From Cloeon dipterum (taxonomy: Eukaryota; Arthropoda; Insecta; Ephemeroptera; Baetidae), in the NCBI RefSeq assembly GCF_949628265.1, contig NC_088788.1, positions 24,104,335 through 24,168,334 on the forward strand: a stretch of DNA of 64,000 nt, read 5' to 3'. This document shows, in pieces, positions 45,517 through 64,000 of this stretch (its first letter is position 1; the number at the start of each line of letters is the position of its first letter). Position numbers and translations under genes: made by a program. Below the pieces are notes generated by a model, which was given only the letters and a program-made list of their open reading frames with translations, was not told where the DNA came from and did no database searches.

Positions 45517-46607
45517 GTCCACTGTTTTCATTTTTTCTTGCCAAATTTCATTGTGATCATGATAATGTTTTTCACAACACCAAATATCCTGTTCCTTATA
45601 ATTTGCAAGTTAATTTACATACTAAAAAATAATCATTCCAATTTTGATTGGTAATTTTTTGCCATTCATATTTGCTCTTGTGTAAGCATTCTTGATTAGC
45701 TGCTTATTAGTCATCTACAAATATATTTGATATAGTAACTGATGGTGCTAACATTGTGTTAGTCAAGGCACCGTCATTTTGAGTCACTTTGATGTTTTAA
45801 TTTTAAATGCATTCAGTCAAATTAACCTAAACGTAGCCTGATGTTAATTAATTTATATTGTTGTACATTGGCCACACTGGAGCGTGTTCGTCTAATAGAA
45901 AAGCATAGTATTATTTCAGTATTTGGATTTGAGCGTATGTGATGGTGCAATCAAATACGTATACCCCCTGCATTTTGAAGAATCTATTAAAAAAACGCAC
46001 TCTCAGTATTCTATTTTATTTTGTTTTTCAATAACCTCGGTATATATATATATATCGAAAAAATATGATCCCATCTTCGCAAAGCTACCTTAATTTTTAG
46101 GTTACATTATCGCGTAGAAAGTATTAAAATGTTGCTATAAGTATTCCTGCTGAACCACCAGGATCTCCTATTATGTTACCCAGAAACCTAATTCTGTAGT
46201 CTTGTTGCTGCGATATAGCGTTTGCTTTGTAACTCTTGTCATTACCCAACAGAAATGTTTACAAAATAAACCAGTTTTTCTTATGTGTGTACAAATCAAG
46301 AGCTGTTTGTTTAATTTAAAATCGCGACCTTTGAGAAACTGATAAAACGTCAAAATGCTCGTATCGCTGCTTCATATGCAGATAAGATGAGAGAGAGAGA
46401 GAATAGTTTTTTCTGTTAGGACCACTCATTCTCTTGAAGGGAACTGTGCGCCGTCGAATCATACCCCGCGAGATTACTGTAAATATCCATCCAGTTCAGT
46501 GATTCTACTCGTGGTGGGGGAGTCGCGGATGAAAACAGAATTTCACTCCGGCAAAGCCGCCAGACCACGCACTACACCTTTTTCAGCCAAGACGAGATTC
46601 CAGGAAG
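45517..46607. other. Intergenic region between AGPS copy 1 and the four-exon gene
   Basis: AT-rich 3' flank with no early AATAAA; an ATTAAA lies near 45985. A short TA tract (about 46040-46053) and a GA tract (about 46390-46401) follow. The last 150 bases are GC-richer and probably hold the promoter and 5' UTR of the next gene. Confidence 0.5.
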
Positions 46608-49600
46608 ATGCTGTCTGCGACTCTCAGCGATGGTTTTCCTCCCATGTTCGACCTGGACTCTACTGAACACTCAGTTCGGATGGAGCCGTCCATATCGCAA
46701 GAACTGTTAAATTATTTGGTTAAAAACAATGGGCAACAGGTGAGTGACCTCAAGAACAGGCCCGTTATAAGGACGACTGCAGCTGCTGGCGGCTTGCAAA
46801 CGACGCCGACAAGAGCTATTCCAAGTGACCCACAATGCTACTTTCACAGGTTTGCATTTTTTCTGTCGTTTTCAATCTCACTGATATAATTTTTTTTATA
46901 ATAATTCTGAGTAATTTGCTAGCAGATTTTAATAAGTTCCACTTGCAACAAAAGGAAGCTTTGAAAATAAAACGCGCCAAACCAACTGAGGCAATTTTAC
47001 AAATAAAATTAAAGAAACAGACTTTATATCCTCGTTGTATTTAAAGGAATAATATTCCACTATGATTTCTGCAGATTTCAAACATAATTTTAAGAATTGT
47101 TAGAGACAGTTTTCGAAAAAAAAATCAATAAAAAAATACCAGCTAATGGTTTTATTTGTAATTGATTTGTTGCTCTATTAACTTAAAATCCAGCGCAGCA
47201 TGTATTAGAGGCTGCTCAAAATAAATTAATAAACAAAAAGCATCTGTTTGATAGAATACAGAATATTTTATGGAATAATAGTGTGGTTTATAAAGCATAT
47301 AATAGCAGTTAAAAAATTCCTGTCACACCTCGAAGCGAAAAACTAGACACGTTTCTTTTCAGCAGGCTCCCAAATATTAACCTTGACAAAGGTCAACCTA
47401 AAAGCCGCTTAGCAAGTTCCGAACACCCAACAATAATCGACGCGTTTTCTATACCCGCGTAGAATAAATTCTTTTAATACCTGAAACATCGTTGTCAGGA
47501 ATGCCTATCAGAATGGAAATTCATTGTTTTGTAATGATGGATGAAAAAAATTTAATTTGGAGTTAAAAGTAAAAAAGATAAAAGTAAAAAAAAAAGACAA
47601 AAGTAAAAAATCGCAATAACTGTTTGCTTTTTTGTTAAAAATTTTGCTTACCGGATATAAGGGTCAAGAATAATTCTTTGGGACACAAGGAGAGTTGCCA
47701 ACTTCAAGCATAATACAATTAAAGACCTTGCCAAATGTGTAAGCGGAGTAAACAATTAATGCGATTAAACAATACGCTCGTACAAAAACTTATTAAGTCA
47801 TTCAATCGACTAAATGAATGCCCATCAAACACTTTGGCACGTGAATAAAAACAACATTAGATGAAAGCGAGAATTCTCTCACTGATTTTGACGATGATAT
47901 TTATGCATGACACATGACACAGTTTCAAGAGTGGCCTTATAATGTTGAATGCTAGGTGTTATCTCACTAATTAATTTGTAGGTATGGACATTTCTCTGGA
48001 TGACAGTGACAGACCCTTGAAATATACCTACTATAATTAACCCTCCCAAGGTATTCTGCAAAAAGAACGCAATATAATATTGATTTATGTTGAAACAAGA
48101 CTGCAATTCAGATTCAAATGTAATTTTATTGCGGATCAGCAGAGCAACTTACAAACGCATTCGTTGCACTGCTGATGAATCGCATTGAATAAATTATTAT
48201 AGTGCCGTGCTATTTTTAGCTGTGTGCGTCTACATCCTCCTTTTACTTCTGATTAACTCTTCAAAGCAGTTGAAGTTTAGCACGTCATTATAATCTCTGT
48301 ACGCGTATAGTTCGACAAAAAAATCTACCTGGAAGGAATATAAACGAAATTCAGAAGGTTTATATGCAAAATATATCTGACACTCGCGTGTTTGAATATA
48401 ACACATACACAACAGAGTGGCATGAACCCCTTGAGCATCGTGCGTTCAAATCCTCTCGTGCGTGACTTGTGGGTACTTGCCAGTGCTTGTAAATCTTTAT
48501 GGTTTTCTTTGCACTTGAAGTGGGAGTAATTATCCTTCAATTGAACGTCAGTCCAACCTTAAAAGACAACAATGCAGTAGAGGATATATGACACTTTCCT
48601 GCAAGTTTTAAGATCTTGCTATTCTTGGTACAGACAGCATTGAATTCAACGAGTGGGCATTTATTCTCTTAAAAGCAAAAAATAAACAGCGACTCTTTCT
48701 CAAGAAGGTATAGCTATCATAGACTTAGGGATTCCCGATGCTAATTCGATTAATTTAATCAGATAATGTTTCTCGTCTTTTATGCTTAAATATCAACGGA
48801 TAGCACTTTTACCGCTATTTTATTACAAACTGAGTATCAAGCACAACAATTCTGATAACTGATTATTCTTTATTTAAGCTGGAAACCCCTAATTACATTT
48901 ATTATTTTATTTTTGCCAATAGAATGGCTAATATAATATTGCAATTCTCACTATGCGTGTCTTTAATTTCTTAAGACCTATGATTATTTAAACAAAAGAC
49001 ATTGCGAATTAAAGTTAGCGAAATCTTGTTCTATCATTTGCAAATATAGGACCAATGGTGACTTGCTACTTTCTCGCATCTCTCTTTCACATTTTGTCAA
49101 TACTTTTTGCATTCAAATGCAGGAACACTCAGCAGGCACACGTCTGTGATTTTAGCAGGCGCACTCTGTGGTTTAACAAAAAAGAAACCACAGAGTCATT
49201 CGTAAATTTCACTTTCAAATACCAAGCAAACAATAGAAGAGTTATTCCTAACTTTTTGCGTAACCTCCTCCGCTATAATAAAACACCGCAACTTTCCCTT
49301 TGCATGCAGCTATGATATTTAACAAATTTCTTTGTTTTTCTTGTTTCAGAGGACCGAGGTACATCGATCGCATTCAGCCACCTAAAGGAGGTATATTTAA
49401 AGTAACCACAGCAATTAGAATATATCGTTACATTTGCAAGCAAAAAATAATAAATAAATCTTAGAACATTTCAAGTATATTTTTATAAGATAAACAATCT
49501 TATTATATAATAAGGAATAGTTTTGTATTGTTTGTCAATCAATTTAGCTAAGTAATGTTCCACTGGCGGATAGGATCAAACACTCGCTTCTCCTCTATAG

Positions 49601-50687
49601 CATGTTTGCTAAACAAAAAGGACCAGAGTCCAGAGAATTTTTGGAAGATGAATAAAAGAGTAACTAAAAAATATAACTTTCCAGGTGGCTTGATGACTGA
49701 GAGAGAATACCGGTATTTGTCTGTATGCGTACCTTGGGAAATGTGTGCCAGTTTGTGCAAGATTGTCGATGATTTGTTTCAAAGCGAATGCTCTGGTAAG
49801 GAATATGCAATAATAATTAATTTTTAAATTTCAGCTCCGCTCGATTTAGATTAAGTAGCAATATTAATAATAAATGTAAATAAAACCAGCCCGTTGGCTC
49901 GCATTATTAAGGCATTCTCAGGAGTGTCAAAGCAATGGGAGGTATTTGAGCAGTTCGGAGTTCTGTTACTGGCTACCCAATGTCAGAGATGGCAAAAAGT
50001 GGTTAGTTTAGTGACTCGAAATGCTCAAATTGCTCAACGGGCTGGGAGGCGACTCGCTACTTGCTGGTTTGCACCTTTCCAGCATGCGTGATTTGGCTTC
50101 ACGGGACAAATGTCTAGCGTTTCAATGCATTCCTCGGTGCGGAGGCAAGTGGCCTTTGAGTGGGCTGGGTCACTGTGCGGCCTGGTGCGCCCATGTTATC
50201 CGTTCGCGGTGTTATTGGGACCCGGGTTTCAGCATTCGTGATAGTGCAGTACGCACCCTTCCCAGTCCCCGGACAGGGATAAAAAGAAAAAAACACATAA
50301 AAAGTGTAAATTTAAGTTAAATTGCGTTAATTACATTTTTAAAAATTCTAGAGAAATTTGAAAATATGTTGGTATTAATTTTTTAAATATATTTTCGTAG
50401 CTGCTGGTACTCCTAATTTTGGAGCTTCGTGTCAAGTTTCTCCCCGGTCTACGCCCTTCGGAGCAAATCTGATTTTCAGCTTTAAATTTCCTACAAACGT
50501 ACCAACACTCGTGATCAACCAACTGATTCACTCAATGATGGAGCGAATTTCTGCTGTGCCAGGAGCTGTGATTCAGAGTGCGGACTTTCCACCAAGACCT
50601 GCTCTCTATGGCTTCTTACAAAAAAGTGGCATCTGTCCTGATATTCATGTGTACAATGATGAAATTTTGCTGAAATCATCACTGTGA
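46608..50687 (+). CDS. Unrecognised four-exon gene between AGPS copies, 226 aa
   Basis: Exons 46608-46849, 49350-49390, 49685-49795 and 50401-50687 join in phase (AG|A, G|GT, G|CT) into a 226-aa protein that starts MLSATLSDGFPPMFDLD and ends EILLKSSL. The N-terminal ~80 residues are polar and probably flexible. The middle reads GPRYIDRIQPPKGG then TEREYRYLSVCVPWEMC. The C-terminal ~110 residues look folded, with FSFKFPTNVPTLVINQLIH, PGAVIQSADFPPRPALYGF and KSGICPDIHVYNDEI. There is no signal peptide or membrane segment. The first donor used here (AG|GTTTGC) is weak. A stronger GTGAGT donor at 46740 would truncate the product quickly when joined to the next exon, which favours the longer exon. 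It has no similarity to AGPS despite its position. The last four residues KSSL match the end of AGPS copy 2. I do not recognise the family. Confidence 0.65.
46850..49349. other. Intron 1 of the four-exon gene (2500 nt)
   Basis: AT-rich, with AAAAGTAAAAAA-type direct repeats near 47560-47610 and a second copy of the 27-bp repeat at 48123-48149. No coding exon was recognised. Confidence 0.5.
48123..48149 (-). repeat. 27-bp sequence repeated exactly at 8589-8615
   Basis: Identical 27 bases to the copy 39.5 kb upstream, in the same orientation. The flanks diverge at once on the side away from the AATAAAA end; on the other side there is only weak similarity (both continue to a GAATCT). Confidence 0.5.
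49894..50280 (+). repeat. Interspersed repeat, copy C (most complete)
   Basis: About 390 bases from TTGGCTCGCATTATTAAGGC to CCCCGGACAGGGAT, followed by an A-rich run (AAAAAGAAAAAAACACATAAAA). The A-rich 3' side suggests retroposition, SINE-like, but I do not see convincing RNA polymerase III boxes. It lies in intron 3 of the four-exon gene. Confidence 0.85.
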
Positions 50688-50796
50688 TAAATTTCCATAC
50701 TGTATGTAATCTCTTCTCCACGTGAAAAAGACTTACTGTATATATTTATGGGATTTTTGACTTCTAATTTTAATTAGATTATACTCGTAATCTCTA

Positions 50797-50802
50797 ATTA
50801 AA
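50797..50802 (+). terminator. Candidate poly(A) signal of the four-exon gene
   Basis: ATTAAA variant hexamer, 110 bases after the stop. There are no AATAAA hexamers nearby. Confidence 0.35.
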
Positions 50803-51184
50803 AAAAGCTAGTACAAGATGCTTAATTGATTTTTTATCATTAAATATCCCTTATCATCCACATGTTCACCATAAAAAAATGCGATCAAGCTTAAAAAATA
50901 TTTAAATTCAATTTACCTTTAAAATGTGAATTTATACTTGAAATCGTGAAAGCTATATAGTAGCGATTTTTTATGAGGATGCGGTGGATGCTTATTTGAA
51001 GCAGAAAGCGTAAAATGTTCGAATAGATTTTGTGTCAGTTAAAATCACAATTTTTATTGGAAGAAAAAATTAGCAATGATTCGCCTTCTCTGCTTTTGTG
51101 TTCATATAATCCCAACAAGAGATCTCTTTATTTTGTAAATGAACGCCTGGAAAGCCTCCCTGCCGACTATATAGCTCTAGGCAA

Positions 51185-51390
51185 ACTCGCTACTTGTCTT
51201 GCTGGTTTGCACCTTTCCAGCATGCGTGATTTGGCATCACGGGACGAACGTCTAGCGTTTCAAAAAGTCCTCTGTGTGGAGGCAGGTTGCCCTTCAGCGG
51301 GCTGGGTCCCTGTGCGGCCTGGTGCGCCCATGTTATCCGTTCGCGGTGATATTGGGACCCGCGCCCTTCCCGGTCCTCGGACAGGGATAT
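51185..51390 (+). repeat. Interspersed repeat, copy D (5' truncated)
   Basis: Only the right part of the repeat is present, from ACTCGCTACTTG to GGACAGGGATAT. A ~27-base internal piece is missing after GGGACCCG, and an A-rich tail (AAAGAAAAAAAG) follows. 5' truncation plus an A-rich 3' end is typical of LINE-mobilised retroposons. Confidence 0.8.
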
Positions 51391-53075
51391 AAAGAAAAAA
51401 AGCAGAGAGGTTTGATATTTTTGAGTGAATGTGCGAGCTCATTCAAATTAATACATGTACATACATAATAACCTTGAATTAGAAGTAATACAGCCTTAGA
51501 TGATGTTCACAGCAGCAGAGGTGTTAATATGAAATAAATCATCAGAGCATCTTGAACCGCATGAAAAGTGATGCATCATATAAATCTACATCCGCAAAAT
51601 TTTAAAATGTTTAAATATAAGTGCTCGCAAAGAAGTTGACATTATAGTTTTTTTCACATAGGCATATGTGTTTTGTTTAGATAATTTTTCGACTTGTTTC
51701 GTGATAAGTCCAAATAAATTAAAAATGAAAAATGTTTGTAGGAGCTTTCCGCAAATGCAAAAGGACACAAACCAACACAAGATTTTGTCTTGGTCTCTGA
51801 CAAGAAATAAAAAACAGTGTATAAGTTCTACCAGAAACATAAAATTGATCCGCTTTGTGGCGATAGCAGATGGTGAAGTAATTTTTTTCTTCTGGTCTCA
51901 AGAATTTTCAGATGGTATAGCTTCCTCCAGAGGGAGCAGTGGAATAGCCTAAGACCATCACACCTTTTGCATGGAAAGGATTACAGCTCCATCTAGTGAA
52001 GATTTTAGCAACATCCATCCTCTCTCTTTTTAGCCTTTGACTTGCAAAATGCGAAAAATCGCGTAAGAGTCATAATTTAGGAAATAAATAATCTGATACT
52101 AAATTAGAGAACGATGTTTTTTCATTAGGACATCAGCATCAACAAGCCCTTGCCTGAAATCAATTTAACTTTTATTGATTTATTATTTTAAGCATACAAA
52201 TTTATTTTGTAAAATAGAAATTACGCATTTTTCACGTCAGTTTTTATTCAGAAGTATATAAGTATAAAATAATATCAAGTACCAATTAATTTAAAGTAAT
52301 TGGCGAAAGATAAACTGTTATTGGCACAGGTTTTTCTCGAAGTTAAAAATCATTGGAAACGGCAGGGTGCAATTCCCTAATTTTCTGTCTACTCACACCG
52401 ACTTTGGTCCCCAATGCCTAGATACAAATTTGATACTGAAATATACAGGGCTGTATTTATAATGAAAATAATGACCGTCTCTATATATGAAAATTATATC
52501 ATCTGTTTGCACATATAATATCTAACAAAATTTACTGATCAGAAACGTAAACAACAACGCTTGACACATAATACTCGTTGAACAAAAAGTCTTTTGAAAA
52601 GGGTATGTTGTCATTAATGACCGTGTATGATCTCATTAGAAATAATTAATTGTAATTTATCAGATGTTTAATTGAAGTTAATATTCCATGCTGTAGATGC
52701 AAATGAAAAATTTCCTCATCCAACTAGGAAATTTTTCCACAATTTGTTTCAAAATTTATTTAAAAAAAATATTGATTACCTTTAAAATTTAAATCTAAAT
52801 AATAAACTCTTTATTTTTGCAATAAATGTTACCCAATGGCACACTTATAACGGTCAGCGACGAGGAGAGGAATGCGAAATCAGGTATAGGTGCTTTTGGC
52901 GGCGCTGTGTGTGGTGCTTGGCGAGTATCCCCTCCGTTTCCCAAAAGAATCGTTTCAGTTGAGTCTTGGAGTGTATTATATCTATTATTCGTACCTCCCA
53001 CCTTTTTTCAAACCAGCAGCAAGGGCCCAGTAAGTACCTGACGAACTTCGAGTCTTTTTAGAGTGCAGTCGCACC

Positions 53076-60137
<7,062 letters not shown>

Positions 60138-61734
60138 TTTCGTTTTGTTTGTTTGTTGAAATGTGATAGCTTTTCGTTTCATTTTCTACCTGTTTAGAGT
60201 GCTTTAATTTAACCATGATCACTTTTCTTCAAATTAGGGATTATTACTTATTAGAATTGAATTTGCCTTGTTCATGTTACATTACAGGTATGTAAAACAC
60301 CGCTGTTTAAAATAATGCTCATAAATTTTTTCCAAATATATTTTATGCAGAGGCTTCCAGCGGTGTAAAAATAAAATATTATATTTTGCTCAAGTTTTTA
60401 TTAAAAAATCTGGTTTTAATTTTTTGACTCTGCAATCAAATCATGCGATAGCTAATTAATCAATAGGCAATAGTTACGTATTGATTTGTTGTTTTAAATA
60501 ATGCTTAACTGTAAAACTATAAATATTAGTAAAAATTGGTCTAGCTCTTCAAAATAACATTATGACACAGTTATTGTTATTTAATGTTGACTTTTTTGCA
60601 ATTTTTCTGATTTTCTATACAATTGTATGACCTTAAACTCATTTTCTTAAAAGCATTTGTTTGGCTAAATAAATAGTTAAATTAAAATGTTAAAATATAG
60701 TTTTGATAACTAACGATCATTCATAATTTGCAGTTTAAGGTAGTGCTTACCATGTAGACTGATTTCACAAAAAAACATTTTTCAGGATATTATATATCTG
60801 ACAGCAGTTCTGTTGGAGTCTACAACTGAACTCGGTGCAGGAAAAAATATTTTGCACTGAAAAACAAACTTGAATCAAAATTATATAATGTCTGATTTCT
60901 AAAATTATGAATTTGTATGTATTACAATTTTTTATGACAAACACTACAGGAGTGTATTTTATTTTCTTTAAAAAATACTTTTACATACAATTTAAAACCA
61001 AAATATATTTAATTTATTCCAAACACAAATTGGCATGCACAATACTGCCCCTGACAATACTAATCTGTAATTTTTAAATCAAAGTATTAAACCTTCTCAG
61101 AGAAGCCCAATTGTAATCCGAAAAAAAATTAGATTCCTTAATGTATTCGCACCATTTGGTTTATACAGAGCTAATAAACAAACCTGGTTATGTTAACTTC
61201 AAGAGAAATTTTCCCAAAGAGTGACGCAATAGGTATACTTGAGCCCACCGTATGTGACTAATAAAACCATGAAGTATTGAAACACGCGTTCAGGTGTTCT
61301 CGCTTCCAAAATATCTTGAGCGCAAACAGGTTTTGGGAACCAAACCGTATGCTGCGATACGCGCCTCAACATTAATGGAGAGCGAAAAGTAATCAATTTC
61401 CATGGTATCACACAATTTCTGACGAAACCTTTCGAGCCACTGCTGAAATTTGTAATTAATACAACTTAATTTATTACTGCTTTGACATTAATTTGCAATA
61501 TGTATACCAGATTGCACCTAAAGCGTTATAAAAAAGTTTGTGTGTCAACATTTAGATACAGCTGAAATAAGTAGCCCAAGGCCGGCGCGACTGGACATGT
61601 GCGAATTGCTAGTGGCCGACAGGCACTTCTTGCAAAAATAGTGGTCTTTAATTCATATGATTCACTGACTGGTTGCGTAGGTATTCCCTATCATGCACGT
61701 CTGCCGCTTGAGCGAGCTTGAGAGGTGGTTTTGA
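60138..61734. other. Intergenic region downstream of AGPS copy 2
   Basis: AT-rich 3' flank. No coding region, repeat copy or RNA gene was recognised. Confidence 0.55.
60370..60375 (+). terminator. Candidate poly(A) signal of AGPS copy 2
   Basis: AATAAA about 235 bases after the TAA stop, followed by a T-rich stretch. Confidence 0.4.
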
Positions 61735-62510
61735 GTAACAAGTTAAACTTTAACCAAAATGAAACCACAATTCGAGCCCCCGATACGCCGCAAATGGGAA
61801 CAGCAGAGTCAACTGTCCGCGATGGTAATTTGATCCAAACAAATTTGTTAGTTAATCCATGATATATTTTCAATTAATTTTCCATTACTTTTCTTTTGAT
61901 AAATGGATTTGAGATAATTTTTATGATTGGTGGGTCTCAATTGAGTTCAACTTCCATTTAGTCTATTTAAATTAGAAAAAATGTGCAGATTAGACAAAGG
62001 AGTCTGGTATTTAGCCTAAAGGTCACAAAATTAGTAAACATAAAATTGGAGCATAAATTTCACTGAAGAGAAAAAATATTAATAGAAATTTGTTTTATTG
62101 ATTGAGATTGAGAACGAATAACGTTATGAAAGGGATTCTAAATCTGCTAATATTTTCTATTCAATCGAAGACGACGACCGCTTATTTCGCGGGCACAGCC
62201 ACATTCTTGAGACATCATTCATCTTCGTTAAAGGAAAATCGGAAAAATCGAGCGAGTGGCTGATATTGTCATCTGGCCAGGTGCTGGAACCATCCTATTT
62301 GCAATACGTCTCTTCGGATAACAAAGGCTTTCTGTAATATTATAGGCTGTCACGGCGACGTGGTTGTGAATTCGACCACTGAACATCGTTTTGATTATTC
62401 CGTTTTGAAGCGGTACCAATGTGACTTTTGCTCTATCTATGACCCCGAACAAACTAAGAATGATTGCGCATTGCTTGACAACCGCAAATGGTGCGATTTT
62501 GGCTATCCTT
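61735..62510 (+). pseudogene. Decayed alkylglycerone-phosphate synthase fragment (copy 3)
   Basis: Three blocks parallel copy 2 exons 3-5 in order. About 61770-61827 resembles the end of exon 3. About 62127-62280 resembles exon 4, with an ATGAAAGGG start region, GACGACCGCTTATTTCGCGG (family DDRLFRG) and a CTGGCCAG|GT end. About 62345-62495 resembles exon 5, starting GGCTGTCACGGCGACGTGGT and containing an altered FAD loop. The blocks cannot be read in one frame: small insertions and deletions shift the frame within exon 4, and the GGGT loop of exon 5 is lost. Exons 1-2 and 6-12 were not found. This is a truncated, non-functional duplicate, closest in layout to copy 2. Confidence 0.8.
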
Positions 62511-62922
62511 TTGGGTATAAAAAAATATTAAAAGAGAAAGAAAACGTCCAAGAATGCAACATATGGTGCAAATAATAGAGTTAATATATATGTGTTATTA
62601 AATTTCATGTAAACACCTTCATTGATTAAAGCTATACTTTTATGTTTATTTTTCTGGAATTTGATTATGGAAAAAACCAGTTATATCAGATTATATTTAA
62701 TATTTTATGCAATTTATTTCCATCAAGAATAAGAGATGAATCAGCTTAATCAATACAGAGTTAAAATATGTACAACATGATGCGGCAGTGACTTATACAA
62801 GTAAGAAAGCTAATCGTGTAAAGCAAATATTTGCACTCGGCTCTCGCAGCATATGGCAAATGAAAAAAAAATACTTTAGAATAAAAGCAAAGCAGAAGTC
62901 AAAGCAAAATCTCAGTCGAGTG

Positions 62923-64000
62923 ATGGATAGCGAACTACATGGGCTGAATGCCGGCTCTGATAGAGAATGCGAAAGGCTGGATTATTTTGATGATGTAGAG
63001 AACAACCGCAAATCCAGCGGGTCGATCCCTTTGAAAAGGTAAGCTTTAATCTAAATTGAAGCTTAAGAGAAATATCTAACCTTTTGTTGTTTTTAAAGGC
63101 AAGAATTGCTTAAATGGCACGGCTGGGGTTATAAAGACACTAAGGTGATTGTTACTCAAAGAGGCAAACTTTTTATCACGAGCAACAGGTTCGTTAGTTA
63201 AAATTTTTCGTTAAAATTTTTCCTGTAACCTGTGTTACATATATTAGGTATCCACTGGTGAAAATCAGTCAGGTGTCGCAGAAGGTGAGGGAGTGGATTC
63301 AGCAAGTTTGGGGCATCGACTTGTATGAGGTAGAGAATATCCCAGAACCACCAGAAAATCCTGAAATTTCCAACTTTCCAGGCCCTTTTCTTGACAGTGG
63401 TATTAATCTTTTGATTTAAAACACAAGCCTTTTAATATTTCAGCACTGATATTTCAGAGTTCCTTGACGGGTTGCTTACATTGCAAATCGTATATTCAAC
63501 TGACGGCGAAGATCGATTTTTCCGCAGTCACGGCCAGGCCATGAGCGATATAATGAATGCGCGTCAGTACCAAATCACCCGACTACCTGATTTAGTGGTT
63601 TGGCCAAGTAAGGCAAGAACTCCACTCAGTAATTCTATAATTAAAACAACAAATTTTGCAACAGACAGCCACGAGGACGTTGTGAAAATAGTAGATTTGT
63701 CCAACAAATGCAATATTGTAATTATTCCTTTCGGCGGCGGAACTAATGTGACCAGTGCTGTGACTTGCAATCCAAATGAGACCAGAATGATTGTTTCGCT
63801 CGATACTTCGCAAATGGTGATTTCCAAGCTCCACATTACAAATAACGAACACGCCAAAATAATATTTCAGAATCAAATATTGTGGCTGGACAAACGCAAC
63901 CTGACAGTTTGCGTGCAAAGCGGAATTACAGGTCAGGATTTGGAAGAACAGCTTTTTAGAGAGGGTTTTACAACTGGACACGATCCAGACTCATTAGAAT
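62923..64000 (+). CDS. Alkylglycerone-phosphate synthase-like protein, tandem copy 4 (5' part, runs off the window)
   Basis: Exons 62923-63038, 63099-63188, 63248-63399, 63458-63607, 63665-63816 and 63871 to beyond 64000 join in phase for about 263 codons. The ATG at 62923 (MDSELHGLNAG) is taken as start. An in-frame ATG at 62860 would add 21 mostly basic residues (MKKKYFRIK...), so the start is uncertain. Visible blocks: QELLKWHGWGYKD, the substrate-domain hallmark in weakened form (FFRSHGQAMSD, where copies 1-2 have RAHGHTLHD and RGHGHTLDD), the FAD loop [20 protein letters not shown] and GHDPDS. Exon sizes 90, 150 and 152 equal those of copy 2. The His triplet, Tyr and C-terminal signal lie outside the window. 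So far it is open and correctly spliced, but it is the most diverged readable copy. It could be a functional paralogue or an early-stage decaying one. Confidence 0.87.

Larger units (their letters stand above)
50688..53075. other. Intergenic region between the four-exon gene and AGPS copy 2
   Basis: It contains repeat copy D and otherwise AT-rich sequence. A GC-richer stretch (about 52826-53040) directly upstream of AGPS copy 2, ending in a strong donor-like CCA|GTAAGT at about 53029, may be its promoter or an untranslated exon. No coding exon is supported here. Confidence 0.45.

Noticed and set aside
46740-46849. Strong donor GTGAGT at 46740 as the end of exon 1 of the four-exon gene
   Set aside because: Joining 46739 to the acceptor at 49350 gives a stop within about a dozen codons, whereas the weaker donor at 46850 keeps all later exons in phase. 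It may still be used as an alternative.
52795-53040. Open frames on both strands just upstream of AGPS copy 2
   Set aside because: There is no similarity to the AGPS N-terminus and no in-phase junction into the copy 2 coding exon. More likely promoter or untranslated sequence.

Overview
This is a eukaryotic, animal-type nuclear window, AT-rich with GT-AG introns, short coding exons and one GC-rich promoter region. The two gene families present (Popeye-domain proteins and alkylglycerone-phosphate synthase), together with introns ranging from tens of bases to about 22 kb, fit an arthropod, probably an insect. The sequence alone does not give the species. All gene models below were built by hand from homology to remembered families, splice consensus and exact phase continuity. 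No alignment or transcript data were available.

Left half (1-34.7 kb): two Popeye-domain genes lie head to tail on the + strand. The first enters the window already in progress and ends at 1187. The second has a GC-rich 5' region at about 3.04-3.58 kb, a probable 22-kb first intron, and nine coding exons between 25,791 and 34,646 (583 aa). It keeps the three membrane segments and the DSPE and FQVT cAMP-binding motifs. A two-exon minus-strand gene (15,061-15,846) for a one-TM protein is nested in its first intron. Intron 1 also holds a 250-bp foldback (MITE-like) element and a GA microsatellite.

Middle (34.7-40.4 kb): a long 3' flank, then a small three-exon minus-strand gene (38,390-39,475) for a 121-aa protein whose signal peptide is assembled across the first splice junction. 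A long TA microsatellite lies in its intron.

Right half (40.4-64 kb): a tandem array of genes for alkylglycerone-phosphate synthase, the peroxisomal FAD enzyme of ether-lipid synthesis. There are two complete copies (40,476-45,516, 641 aa; 53,076-60,137, 626 aa), one decayed copy (about 61.7-62.5 kb) and a fourth copy running off the right edge (62,923 onward). An unrelated, unrecognised four-exon gene (46,608-50,687, 226 aa) sits between copies 1 and 2. At least four pieces of a roughly 390-bp interspersed repeat lie in and around the array. Copy 1 ends in the canonical peroxisomal signal AKL. Copy 2 and the unrelated gene between both end in KSSL. The most interesting content is this expanded and diverging ether-lipid synthase cluster, the two unfamiliar small genes, and an in-frame 54-nt intron in AGPS copy 1.
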